This document shows positions 1 through 8,437 of a DNA stretch of 64,000 bases, in pieces (within the stretch, counting starts at the first letter, position 1; each line of letters opens with the position of its first letter). The DNA lies in assembly GCF_014652515.1 (NCBI RefSeq), contig NZ_BMYY01000014.1:1-64000 (forward strand), in the 5' to 3' direction. Source of the stretch: Bacterioplanes sanyensis. Its GTDB lineage: Bacteria; Pseudomonadota; Gammaproteobacteria; Pseudomonadales; Oceanobacteraceae. Under the pieces are notes generated by a model. That model had not been told where the DNA came from. It did not search any database and was given only the letters and a program-made list of their open reading frames with translations. Both the position numbers and the translations under genes were made by a program.

Positions 1-60
1 CCAACTTTTTCTGATTTCCTGGTTAGGTTCGGCGAGTTCAGGTGAAAATCAGAGGTGCCC
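1..60. mobile_element. Putative insertion-sequence terminus
   Basis: On the minus strand the patatin frame runs into CTAG followed by GGCACCTCTGA, and homology to patatins stops there. The same CTAGGGCACCTCTGA string occurs at 27402-27416 in an unrelated intergenic site, so it looks like the end of a repeated element rather than native gene sequence. CTAG fits the four-base YTAR target used by IS5-type elements. No transposase lies inside the window because the element would extend off the left edge. The family assignment is inference. Confidence 0.45.
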
Positions 61-534
61 TAGCTCCACCGTGTCGCGATACAAGTAAGGCAAAGCACAG
101 CTGGCCACCATGGCCGGGTTTAAATTGTCTTCATCAACGCGCCAATAAGCCGCCTCGCCCGTCATCGCATGACTGCCAACAACATACAAAGGCATGGCTT
201 GCCACAGCTGCTCTAGCTGCAGAGGGTGGCGCTCCAGCGCTGCGTGCCAGAGCCAATGCACATCGGTTAAATGGCCGCCGCGCACAAAGCGCGATGGATT
301 AAAAAACTCACGTTGGGTGGCCATTTCGGTAATGACACGGCGATTGCGCCCGGGTTTGCGCGTTAGGTAACCGACCAAGTTGGTGGCGCCGGCAGAAACG
401 CCCAGTGCCATATCAAAATCGTAGTGATTGCCTTGCATTAAAGCGTCGAGTACACCGGCGGCGAAGATACCGCGCATGGCGCCGCCCTCAACGACCAACG
501 CACGGCAACCCGCAGGGGTGTGGCTATTGGTCAT
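49..534 (-). pseudogene. Patatin-like phospholipase, 3' truncated
   Basis: This is the N-terminal half (161 residues) of a patatin-family serine lipase. The oxyanion-hole motif GGAMRG lies near residue 17 and the nucleophile elbow GVSAGA near residue 46. Bacterial patatins of this type are usually about 280-350 residues and carry the second catalytic residue, an Asp in a DGG/DGA motif, further downstream. That part is missing because the frame ends at a TGA inside the repeat-like sequence at 49-60. The truncated product should be inactive. Family recognition is secure; calling it a pseudogene rests on the missing catalytic half and the repeated sequence at the break. Confidence 0.75.
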
Positions 535-616
535 ACTGTTGTCCCTATTAAAGGTAAGTTACTCAGTGTAAGAACAGACTACTCTGGGGTGAAATTGTTC
601 ATCTGCATCAGCATCA

Positions 617-2365
617 TCAATTCTGACAATGATCACCAAACTGTAACTGCGCCAGCCGCTGATACAAGGGCGATTGCTGTAACAGCTGATCATGGGTGCC
701 CACCGCAGCAATGCGCCCTTGATCCAACACCACAATGCGATCCGCGTGACGCACCGTCGCCAGGCGATGGGCAATCACCAGACTGGTGCGCTGTTGCATC
801 AGCTGATCGAGCGCCTGCTGCACCCAGTGCTCACTGTCGGCGTCCAATGCTGACGTCGCCTCATCTAATAGCAGAATTTCTGGGTCACTTAAAATCGCTC
901 GGGCAATGGCCAGCCGCTGTTTTTGCCCGCCCGACAGTTTGACGCCTTGCTCACCTAAATAGGAGTCATAGCCGTCGGGCAATTGCTGAATAAAATCGTG
1001 GGCGTGAGCCGCTTTGGCAGCCTGAATCATGTCTTCGTCACTGGCATCGGGGCGACCGTAACGCAGGTTGTCACGCACTCGGGTGCTGAACAGTACGGGT
1101 TGCTGCGGCACCAAGGCAAAATGCTGGCGTAGCTCAGCTAAAGGCCAGTCACGTAAATCACGGCCATGCAGCAAAATTCGGCCCTGTTGCGGATCGCGAA
1201 AGCGCAGTAATAAATCCAGCAAGGTGGATTTGCCGCCCCCAGATGGCCCCACTAACGCCACGCGCTCACCGGCGGCAATGTGCAATTCCACCTGTTGCAG
1301 TGCCGGCGTATCTGGCCTGGAGGGATAAGCAAAACTTAATTGTTGCAATTGCAAAATCGGCGCTCGGACAACCGCCGATGAAAGGGGGTCTGGTGAAAGA
1401 GCCGCCGGTGAGCGAATCTCAGCCTCAGTGGCCAGCAGTTCACGAATGCGCTCGGCGGCACCGGCCGCGCGCTGCACTTCGCCATACACTTCCGTCACCG
1501 CCGCCAGCGACATGGCCACCATCAGGGCATAAAACACAAACGCCGCCAGCTCGCCCGGCGTTAAGCGCCCCTGAATCACATCGGTACCGCCAATGTACAG
1601 CATCACGGCAATGGAGCCCATTAATAACGCCATCACCAAAAAAATCAGCACGGCGCGTTGTCGAATGCGCTTAAGCGCTACGGCAAACGCACCTTCTGCC
1701 GCTTGCTGAAATTGCTCGCTGACCATGGCTTCACGACCAAAAGCTTGCACCACTTTGATATGCTGCAAGCTTTCGCCCGCCCAAGCACCTACCTTGGCCA
1801 CTTGATCTTGGCTGGCGCGCGATAACTTGCGTACCTTGCGCCCCAGTAATACCACTGGAAACACTAGCAATGGCACCGCCACCAGCGCTAAAACACTGAG
1901 CTTGGCGTTGGTATAAAACATCAGCCCCAAGCCGCCGACAAATAACAAACTGTTGCGTACGGCAAACGAAAACGACGAGCCAATAACGGTTTGCAGCAAG
2001 GTGGTGTCTGTAGTGACGCGGCTTTGAATTTCACCGGCCAAATTGTCTTCAAAAAAACTCGGCGGCAGGGTTAACAAATGCCGATACAACTGCTGGCGAA
2101 TGTCAGCGACGACGCGCTCACCAAGCCAGGACACCCAATAAAAGCGCAAAAATGCCCCCAGCGACACCAACAGCACGATGCCGGCAAACACCGCGATAGC
2201 CTGCTCCAGCCCCTGCTGCGAACCGGCGGCAAAGCCTTGGTCCATCATTAAGCGCACCCCCTGACCAAGCGACAGCGTTAAAGCCGCAGTCACTATCAAT
2301 GCCGTTAGCGCTAGGGCAAATTGCTTGCGATAGGGTTTAATAAATGGCCAAAGCCAGCGCAGCAT
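617..2365 (-). CDS. MsbA-related ABC exporter, fused permease/ATPase
   Basis: A 582-residue half-transporter of the inner membrane that should act as a homodimer exporting a lipid or hydrophobic compound. Residues about 1-300 form the six-helix exporter domain and about 340-580 the nucleotide-binding domain. Walker A GPSGGGKST is near residue 372, the signature LSGGQKQR near 474, Walker B ILLLDEATSALD near 493, and the switch histidine is in IAHRLATVRHAD. Length and motifs fit the MsbA-related permease/ATPase family found across Proteobacteria. It is monocistronic, ending before the patatin remnant. The substrate cannot be read from sequence, and true MsbA usually sits beside lpxK, which is absent here. 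Confidence 0.9.
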   Translation of the reverse strand: MLRWLWPFIKPYRKQFALALTALIVTAALTLSLGQGVRLMMDQGFAAGSQQGLEQAIAVFAGIVLLVSLGAFLRFYWVSWLGERVVADIRQQLYRHLLTLPPSFFEDNLAGEIQSRVTTDTTLLQTVIGSSFSFAVRNSLLFVGGLGLMFYTNAKLSVLALVAVPLLVFPVVLLGRKVRKLSRASQDQVAKVGAWAGESLQHIKVVQAFGREAMVSEQFQQAAEGAFAVALKRIRQRAVLIFLVMALLMGSIAVMLYIGGTDVIQGRLTPGELAAFVFYALMVAMSLAAVTEVYGEVQRAAGAAERIRELLATEAEIRSPAALSPDPLSSAVVRAPILQLQQLSFAYPSRPDTPALQQVELHIAAGERVALVGPSGGGKSTLLDLLLRFRDPQQGRILLHGRDLRDWPLAELRQHFALVPQQPVLFSTRVRDNLRYGRPDASDEDMIQAAKAAHAHDFIQQLPDGYDSYLGEQGVKLSGGQKQRLAIARAILSDPEILLLDEATSALDADSEHWVQQALDQLMQQRTSLVIAHRLATVRHADRIVVLDQGRIAAVGTHDQLLQQSPLYQRLAQLQFGDHCQN

Positions 2366-2503
2366 AAATATTCACACTCTAATTTGCCCAGAGCTGTCCA
2401 ATTTGTGAACAACTGCTCGTATATCGCCGATGTTTTTGACCACATCAAGGTGCGTAAGTACCATCAACGCCCTATTTCATATGGTATACGGAGATATCAA
2501 CCT

Positions 2504-3898
2504 ATGCGATTGCAAGCTCTTTCCCCTCTCTTTCTATCTATTGCCCTGGCCGCATGTGGCGGCGGTGGTGGATCATCCAGCTCTGATGACAGCGGTAACA
2601 ATACTGACAACGGCAATAACACCGATAGCCAGCAGAATAATGGCGATAACGGTGATCAACAGGATAATGGCTCCAATAACAACTCCGATAACGATGCCAA
2701 CACAGCCACAACGTTTGCCGACGCCTTGCAGCTGACTGGAGATGTGACGACAGACGCGCCAACTGTATCTGTAGCTGCGAGTGCGATTTCAAACCTAGCG
2801 TTATCTAACGTCCAGCATGTTCCGCTCACCCAAAACAGCGATTTCAATCTGCAGATAAATCAATTACAGGCGGCCGCCGGCTATCAATTAGCGGGCTATG
2901 TACTTGAGTTAGGCTCAAAGAAATATTGGCTCGCGGCTAGTGGTGACGGCAGCCAGCGGGTGAGCATCAGTGGCTGGCAGAATCGTTTTGATATCCAGAA
3001 ACTGGAATCAGCATATCTGACGGTTACTGCTCTACAACAACCTATCAATGAAACATTGAGCCCAGCTGAGCTCGCCGCACGCAGTGACACTGTTCTGGGC
3101 CAACAAGCACTGGAGGTGCGTGGCATTCCACTGCCCGACGACCCAATGCAGATTATCGTAAGCTGGAAAGACTCATCGCGCGAGCCAGACCTATCTTCAG
3201 AAAATGAACACGGGGCCTCCTTAGCGGTTACGCTGGGCACGCAATTCGAGTCTCTCAGTAGTGGCCAGCTTGGTGAGCGATCTCATGGCTGGATGATCAG
3301 AAGTCGCGAGGACGGAATTGCCATGGCATCTTTCCAATATCGTTCCGATGTGACCAGCCTTGAACCTTCAATCTGGTATCACGACGGCGACGAAAGCATC
3401 ACGTATCAACTTTTGGTCGTTAAAAACGGTGAAGTTGAATACGTGGCGAAGAACTCCTTCGATATTAACGAAATGCCAACACAACTCGATGATGATGGCG
3501 AGATTATCTACGATAGCGAGATCCATAACTATCCAGCCATCGTTTTCGACGAGAGTGTTCGTGCACAACAAGCCGAGACGCAGGCAATCTCACAGTGGAG
3601 CGGGCTCTGGAAGCCAGAAGGGATGAATCAGGTATATTTCATTGCGGAAAGCGGCTTTGCCAGCCTCCGTAACCTTGATCACCCAAGAACCGCCTGTATC
3701 CCGAACATGTATGCTTACAAGTTGACGCACCTGCCCAGCGGCTTCCGGGTCGTCAATAACGAGCTACAGATTCGCAAAGCCCTGCTGCAACAACATTGGC
3801 TGGAACCGTTTAACTTCGGTAAAGGCTATGAGTGGGTAACCGTAGATCTTTATCAGCCAGGCGACGATTATCCGTGCCAAGGCGATCTTGATTTATAA
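2504..3898 (+). CDS. Lipoprotein with Asn/Asp/Ser-rich linker, unknown function
   Basis: I do not recognise the family. The ATG at 2504 was chosen over an upstream in-frame start at 2321 because it follows GGAG and opens a clean lipoprotein signal (MRLQALSPLFLSIALAAC) with lipidation at Cys18. Mature residues begin with five Gly, then a roughly 60-residue low-complexity linker of Asn, Asp, Ser, Gly and Gln, which would hold the folded part away from the membrane. The remaining 370 or so residues look like a beta-rich secreted domain without a motif I can name. The product is 464 residues. It stands alone, with a hairpin after its stop. Confidence 0.75.
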   Translation: MRLQALSPLFLSIALAACGGGGGSSSSDDSGNNTDNGNNTDSQQNNGDNGDQQDNGSNNNSDNDANTATTFADALQLTGDVTTDAPTVSVAASAISNLALSNVQHVPLTQNSDFNLQINQLQAAAGYQLAGYVLELGSKKYWLAASGDGSQRVSISGWQNRFDIQKLESAYLTVTALQQPINETLSPAELAARSDTVLGQQALEVRGIPLPDDPMQIIVSWKDSSREPDLSSENEHGASLAVTLGTQFESLSSGQLGERSHGWMIRSREDGIAMASFQYRSDVTSLEPSIWYHDGDESITYQLLVVKNGEVEYVAKNSFDINEMPTQLDDDGEIIYDSEIHNYPAIVFDESVRAQQAETQAISQWSGLWKPEGMNQVYFIAESGFASLRNLDHPRTACIPNMYAYKLTHLPSGFRVVNNELQIRKALLQQHWLEPFNFGKGYEWVTVDLYQPGDDYPCQGDLDL

Positions 3899-3907
3899 GT
3901 AGTAGCT

Positions 3908-3927
3908 GGGGGCTTAATGCCCCCGCT
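3908..3927 (+). terminator. Hairpin after lipoprotein gene
   Basis: GGGGGC (3908-3913), loop TTAAT, GCCCCC (3919-3924), then a weakly T-rich tail. It sits ten bases after the stop at 3898 and before the convergent glutaredoxin gene. The short poor U-tract makes it a weak intrinsic terminator candidate. Confidence 0.5.
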
Positions 3928-3960
3928 ATCTTACTTATCGGTATTGACCCGCTATACGGG

Positions 3961-4290
3961 CTAAAGCACCAAATTCATAATGGCTTGACGGCTAAAGCCA
4001 CGCAGTACTTCACCGTTATACAAAATCAGTGGTACACCTTGGCCATTGAGCTGGTCGTATTGTTCTTTGCCCAACTCCGACTTTTCAATGTCGTACTCGA
4101 CGTAGTCGATGCCTTTTTCTTCAAATAGCTTGCGCGCACGCTGACAATAGCCACACCATTCCGTGGCGTACAGCACCACGGTGCCGAAGTGATCTTGCAC
4201 AAACGCCGGTGGTGGGTTCAGCCAAGCATCTATGTAGGCCCATTTTTCATACACAACTAAAATCGCCAACAAGGCAATGAGTTTCTTCAT
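3961..4290 (-). CDS. Membrane-anchored glutaredoxin-like protein
   Basis: A 109-residue protein with a hydrophobic N-terminal segment (residues 3-13), then a glutaredoxin fold from about residue 36. The redox motif is CGYC (Cys46, Cys49) in the context ATEWCGYC, followed by the GVP cis-proline segment (GQGVPLILYNG) and the C-terminal G-F-S of glutaredoxins. It probably performs thiol-disulfide exchange while tethered to the inner membrane. Which side it faces depends on whether the leader is cleaved, which I cannot tell. It is divergent from the exporter gene at 4590. The 299-bp divergent gap (4291-4589) shows no signal I can defend beyond the ribosome site of the exporter. Confidence 0.85.
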   Translation of the reverse strand: MKKLIALLAILVVYEKWAYIDAWLNPPPAFVQDHFGTVVLYATEWCGYCQRARKLFEEKGIDYVEYDIEKSELGKEQYDQLNGQGVPLILYNGEVLRGFSRQAIMNLVL

Positions 4291-4589
4291 AACCGCTCCT
4301 TGGGAAAACCGGCATTATACCCATTCGCACCCTGCTTGTGCTGTTCGCGCCCACTTCGCCGCTGCCTTTAATGCCACTCGAACCGGCTATTAGCAAAAAG
4401 CGTGATTGAGTTCATAACCAAATCGGCGTATTTTTGACGGTTCCCTAACGAGTTAGCATCACTGACAACGGCCGCCCAAAAGGCGCCGTCAGAGCCCTTG
4501 CCGGCCATCACCCGGCAACACGAAACAACAATAATAAGGCCGTGTCTTGCTCCAGTGTGTGCACTCACATCACATGGAGGATGATCGTT

Positions 4590-6197
4590 GTGCAGTTGAT
4601 CACCGCACTGTTTGCAAATAATCGTGGCCTGGTGGGTCTGGCCATTGCATTTATTATCGCCAGCGCCCTGGCGAACATTGGCACCATTAATTTTATTAAC
4701 GAAACCGTCGCCTCTCAGGGTGAACTGTTCGCCAGCCATGCTGGTTGGTTTGTCGCCCTATTGTTGGGCGCTTTTTGCTTGGCAGTGATTTCCCAATGGC
4801 TGATGACCACCTTGTCTTACCGAGTGGCCTATCAACTGCGTGGGCGCCTATTAAGCCAGGTGTTGCATTGTGAATATGAGCATTTGCAAGCGCTGGGCCG
4901 CAACCGTATTTATGCTGCCCTGACCAAGGACGTGCGTCAGCTACAAGAAGGCTTCGTTATGCTGCCGTTTTTTTTGTATGGCATTACCTTGGTCGTCGCC
5001 AGCTTTGCTTATTTGTTTTGGCTCAATGCCCCGTTAGCTACTTTGACCCTGGTCTCACTAGTGCTGGTGCTGGGCGTTAATCGGGTGCTGACGTCACGCT
5101 TTCAGGCATTATTGCGAAAAGAGCGAGAACTGGAAGACGATTTATTTGGCGGCTATGAAAAAGTACTGGACGGTCATAAAGAATTACTGCTGAACGAAGC
5201 GCGAGGTCAACGCTTGGTCGATGGCATCATGCAAGGCCCTGCAAAAAAAGCGCGCGATTACCGTACTCTGGGTGACCGCTATATCGTCGTGAGCATTCAT
5301 TTGATGACCACCACGGTGCTCGCCTTAATCGGTGTGACCTTTTGGGCGGTATTTAAACTCGACATGGGCACTTTGGCACAAGGCACGGCCTTTGCGCTAA
5401 CGCTGTTATTTATTCGCCAACCGATGAACATGGCCATGAACCAACTGCCAGGGTTAATTACAGCACGAGTCTCGCTGCGCAAGCTGCAATCGCTGGACTT
5501 ACCCGAGCCAGAAGACCAGCGCCAACCAGCAACGCCTTGGCGTCAGGACTGGCAGCGCATTGAACTGCAAGACGTATGCTATCGCTACCCAGGCAACGAG
5601 CAGTTTAAATTTGGCCCAGTGAGCGCCCAAATTGAACGCGGCGAGTTGGTTTTTTTGGTGGGTCATAACGGTGCTGGCAAAACCACCTTGGTGCGCTTAT
5701 TAACCGGCCTGATCAGACCACGCAGTGGTCAGGTACTGGTCGATGGTCAGGCACTGCCCAACCCGGATTGGCGCCATTACCGTGCCATGTTTTCGGCGGT
5801 ACTGACCGATTTCCACCTGTTTGAGCAAGCCGCATTACCAGAGCAAGGCGAGCAAGATGAACGCGCCCGACTGTGGTTACAGAAATTGCAGCTTGACCAT
5901 ATTGTTAGCGTCGACAATGGTGAATTTTCAGTGGTGGATTTATCCACAGGCCAGCGCAAACGCTTAGCCATGGTCAGCGCTTGCTTAGAAGACCGTAGCT
6001 TGCTGGTATTGGATGAATGGGCCGCCGATCAGGACCCCTACTTTCGCAAAATGTTTTATGAGCAACTGCTGCCCGAGTTAAAGCAACAAGGGCTCACGCT
6101 GATCGTGGTCAGTCACGACGACCGTTATTTCCACGTGGCAGATCGCGTGCTAGAACTCAGCCGCGGTGGTTTAGTCGCTTATTCGCCCGCCGCCTAG
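4590..6197 (+). CDS. Cyclic peptide/siderophore export ABC transporter (PvdE/SyrD type)
   Basis: A fused permease/ATPase of the cyclic-peptide exporter family, whose known members move pyoverdine precursor (PvdE) or syringomycin-type peptides (SyrD) across the inner membrane. Six helices fill residues 1-300. Walker A GHNGAGKTT is near residue 357, and the family hallmarks LSTGQRKRLAM (near 450) and DEWAADQDPxFR (near 472) replace the usual LSGGQ and DEATSALD context. GTG 4590 is preferred because GGAGG at 4576-4580 lies nine bases upstream; the in-frame ATG at 4581 would abut that site. The product is 535 residues. No peptide synthetase or siderophore gene is in the window, so it is an orphan exporter with unknown substrate. 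Confidence 0.88.
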   Translation: MQLITALFANNRGLVGLAIAFIIASALANIGTINFINETVASQGELFASHAGWFVALLLGAFCLAVISQWLMTTLSYRVAYQLRGRLLSQVLHCEYEHLQALGRNRIYAALTKDVRQLQEGFVMLPFFLYGITLVVASFAYLFWLNAPLATLTLVSLVLVLGVNRVLTSRFQALLRKERELEDDLFGGYEKVLDGHKELLLNEARGQRLVDGIMQGPAKKARDYRTLGDRYIVVSIHLMTTTVLALIGVTFWAVFKLDMGTLAQGTAFALTLLFIRQPMNMAMNQLPGLITARVSLRKLQSLDLPEPEDQRQPATPWRQDWQRIELQDVCYRYPGNEQFKFGPVSAQIERGELVFLVGHNGAGKTTLVRLLTGLIRPRSGQVLVDGQALPNPDWRHYRAMFSAVLTDFHLFEQAALPEQGEQDERARLWLQKLQLDHIVSVDNGEFSVVDLSTGQRKRLAMVSACLEDRSLLVLDEWAADQDPYFRKMFYEQLLPELKQQGLTLIVVSHDDRYFHVADRVLELSRGGLVAYSPAA

Positions 6198-6238
6198 CAC
6201 TCTGGCCCAAGCGTAAAAACTGAGGCACACTAAGCCCC

Positions 6239-6269
6239 AGCCCAGTGTGAATACACTGGGCTTTTTTTT
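6239..6269 (+). terminator. Strong intrinsic terminator of the exporter gene
   Basis: A perfect 10-bp stem AGCCCAGTGT / ACACTGGGCT with a GAAT loop is followed by eight T. It ends the exporter transcript and leaves only 17 bases before the next gene, so the next gene's promoter must overlap or lie upstream of it. Confidence 0.92.
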
Positions 6270-6286
6270 GCCCAGGGCTTTTATTT

Positions 6287-7318
6287 ATGCACGCTTTTGC
6301 CAATAAAACCGTGGCTGTTTTGGCCACCAGTCTAATGCTCGGCGCCTGCAGTGAATCAACACCACCAGAGCAAGCGAAAAACACCGAGGGCTGTGGCCGC
6401 GTCACCATTGCCGATATGAACTGGGATTCGGCCAGCTTTCTGGCCAACCTAGACGCCACCATTTTGGAGCTGGGCTACGGCTGTGATGTGCAATTGGTGC
6501 CCGGCGATAGCCAGCCCACCACCGCCTCCATGGTGGCTAAAGCTGAGCCAGACATCGCACCAGAGATGTGGACCAACTCCAACCGCGAGCTGATTCAACA
6601 AGGCGTCGACGAAGGACGCCTAGCCTTCGCCGGTCGCTCACTCAGCGACGGTGGCCAAGAAGGTTTTTGGGTGCCCAAATACATGCTTGAACAATACCCG
6701 GAACTGGCCACCATTGACGGCATTCGCCAGCATGCCGAGTTATTCAGCCATCCGGAAGATCCTGAAGCATCGGCCTTTTATGGCTGCCCCGCCGGTTGGA
6801 CCTGCCAGCTCACAACAGAGCGTTTGTTTAATGCACTCAACTTGTCTGAGCAAGGCTTTAAAGTCGTTAACCCGGGTTCAGGCACCGCCTTGGCAGGCTC
6901 GCTGGCGCGCGCTTATGAGCAACAAGCGCCTTGGTTTGGCTATTACTGGGCGCCGACTGCACTGCTGGGTCAATATGACATGGTGATGGTGGACTTTGGC
7001 AGTGGCATAAACGCCGAGCATTTTCGCCAATGCATTACCCAAAAAGAGTGTGCCGAACCTCAGGTGACCATGTATCCGGCTTCGGACGTTTACACCGTCA
7101 CCACCGCACGCTTCGCCAAGCAAGCGCCGGATGCCATGGCCTATTTAAATACCCGCAGCTTCAGCAATCTGCAAATGAATGAGTGGCTTGCCTGGATGAA
7201 AAGCCAGCAAGCCGATGGTGAATACACAGCGATTGAATTTTTGCAGCAACAGCCTGAGCTGTGGAAAGCCTGGGTTTCACCCGAAGCGGCGCGCAATATT
7301 GAAATGCAGTTGCATTAA
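6287..7318 (+). CDS. Glycine betaine/choline-type ABC substrate-binding lipoprotein
   Basis: A 343-residue protein of the OpuAC-like family (type II periplasmic binding fold). The leader ends in the lipobox LGAC with Cys21, so it is a lipoprotein facing the periplasm. Aromatic residues suited to a quaternary-ammonium cage are visible in EMWTNSNRE, EGFWVPKY and PWFGYYWAP. Cognate permease and ATPase genes normally sit beside it but are not here, so it is an orphan binding protein that may serve a transporter elsewhere. Together with the ectoine-type aspartate kinase at the right edge it fits osmoadaptation, but the ligand could also be proline betaine, choline or another compound. Confidence 0.85.
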   Translation: MHAFANKTVAVLATSLMLGACSESTPPEQAKNTEGCGRVTIADMNWDSASFLANLDATILELGYGCDVQLVPGDSQPTTASMVAKAEPDIAPEMWTNSNRELIQQGVDEGRLAFAGRSLSDGGQEGFWVPKYMLEQYPELATIDGIRQHAELFSHPEDPEASAFYGCPAGWTCQLTTERLFNALNLSEQGFKVVNPGSGTALAGSLARAYEQQAPWFGYYWAPTALLGQYDMVMVDFGSGINAEHFRQCITQKECAEPQVTMYPASDVYTVTTARFAKQAPDAMAYLNTRSFSNLQMNEWLAWMKSQQADGEYTAIEFLQQQPELWKAWVSPEAARNIEMQLH

Positions 7319-7344
7319 TACGAACTTAGGAATGCAGCAGCGCG

Positions 7345-7719
7345 TTAAACGCGCTGCACCCACTGTGCTCGCCAGGCCGGGGCTTCGTAGCTGTCCGGCC
7401 AATATTCTGTTTGCCGACGGATCAGCTCGTGCTCAACGGTGTGAAACGTCAACGCACGGTCCTCGCGTTGACCATCGCTGACCACAACATCAGTAACCAC
7501 TTGATTGCCTTCTTGCACAATGCGCTCAATGGTAAAGCGCCACTGCCCTTCACTTGGGTAGGCGGTATTGAGTGCGGCAAAGTTTTCACGCCCGACAATC
7601 AACTCGTTGGATTGTGGCCAGTAACACTCAAAGTCTTCTGCGAGCCAACGCGCTGCAACATAAAAATCATTGCTTTCCATGGCGAGCCAATAAGCAATCA
7701 CCACGTCTTTGGCCATCAT
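7345..7719 (-). CDS. NTF2-like (SnoaL-type) small protein
   Basis: A 124-residue single-domain protein with the alpha/beta-cone look of the NTF2/SnoaL superfamily: an N-terminal helix (YWLAMESNDFYVAARWLAEDF), then strands including LIVGRENFAAL and RFTIERIVQEGNQVVTDVVVSDG. Such domains bind small hydrophobic ligands, sometimes as enzymes; nothing specific can be said here. ATG 7719 is chosen because GGGAGGA lies nine bases upstream and its ATG overlaps the TGA of the preceding acetyltransferase gene by four bases (ATGA). The two are therefore translationally coupled and probably act in one small-molecule reaction. An alternative upstream ATG at 7737 would overlap more. Confidence 0.8.
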   Translation of the reverse strand: MMAKDVVIAYWLAMESNDFYVAARWLAEDFECYWPQSNELIVGRENFAALNTAYPSEGQWRFTIERIVQEGNQVVTDVVVSDGQREDRALTFHTVEHELIRRQTEYWPDSYEAPAWRAQWVQRV

Positions 7720-8261
7720 GCCGACAATTCCTCCCACTCATCAAAAATGCAAGGTACCCAATAGCGAGCGATACGATCGCACAGAATTTCAGCATTGATC
7801 ACAGCTTCCAGGCGGCCACCGTTGCGCTCAATCACTTTGCGCGAGGCAAAGTTTTCGGCATCGGCGGTAATAAGCGCCTCCTCAATGCCTAGCTGACGCG
7901 CAACGGGCAGAACTTGCTGCAACATCCAAGCCGCGTAACCTTGGCGACGGTATGAAGGCGCCACGTCGTAACCTATATGGCCGCCTTCCTTAGACAGCAA
8001 AGGCGTGTTGATATGGTGACGTACACGAATTGCGCCAGCAATGGCGCCGTTGTCGGCAATGCACCAAAAATGGTCGCACGGCACGTAACCGGGCTGCAGG
8101 TTCTTGCCAACGGCTTCATCGTTGAGCTTTTTCACATAGGCAGGAAAGTCATCCACACCTTGTTGGTAATAAGTAGCATTTTTTCGATCATGTCCGAAAA
8201 AATCCTGGTAAAAATCAGCGAACTCTTGTTCGTAAGCCAAATTAGGCTCGATTAGCTTCAC
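7716..8261 (-). CDS. GNAT-family N-acetyltransferase
   Basis: A 181-residue acetyltransferase. The acetyl-CoA-binding motif A is seen as GYDVAPSYRRQGYAAWML (about residues 96-113), followed by the typical ALITADAENFASRKVIERNGG segment. It transfers an acetyl group to an amine; the substrate is unknown. The C-terminal part matches the GNAT subgroup that ends in an RYWVP-like strand. It is first in a two-gene operon with the NTF2-like protein, sharing an ATGA overlap. The upstream gap to 8437 holds the promoter region but I see no well-formed -35/-10 pair. Confidence 0.9.
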   Translation of the reverse strand: MKLIEPNLAYEQEFADFYQDFFGHDRKNATYYQQGVDDFPAYVKKLNDEAVGKNLQPGYVPCDHFWCIADNGAIAGAIRVRHHINTPLLSKEGGHIGYDVAPSYRRQGYAAWMLQQVLPVARQLGIEEALITADAENFASRKVIERNGGRLEAVINAEILCDRIARYWVPCIFDEWEELSA

Positions 8262-8437
8262 GACGGTTACTCCTTAATTTGCCGCAGATTGAATCATATC
8301 CCTGATGTGGAAAAAGAGACCCACTTAATATTTGCTTATATTGCTCCTAATGCCCTATTCACATGCTTCCAGTGAGCTATGCCATAAGTTGGCGACCCCA
8401 AAGCCAACCGCATCATCATCTTCGCTAAGCCATGTTA

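Noticed and set aside
2580-2700. Repetitive AAC/GAT/AAT stretch as a DNA repeat
   Set aside because: It encodes the Asn/Asp/Ser linker of the lipoprotein and shows only low-complexity codon repetition, not a defined unit.
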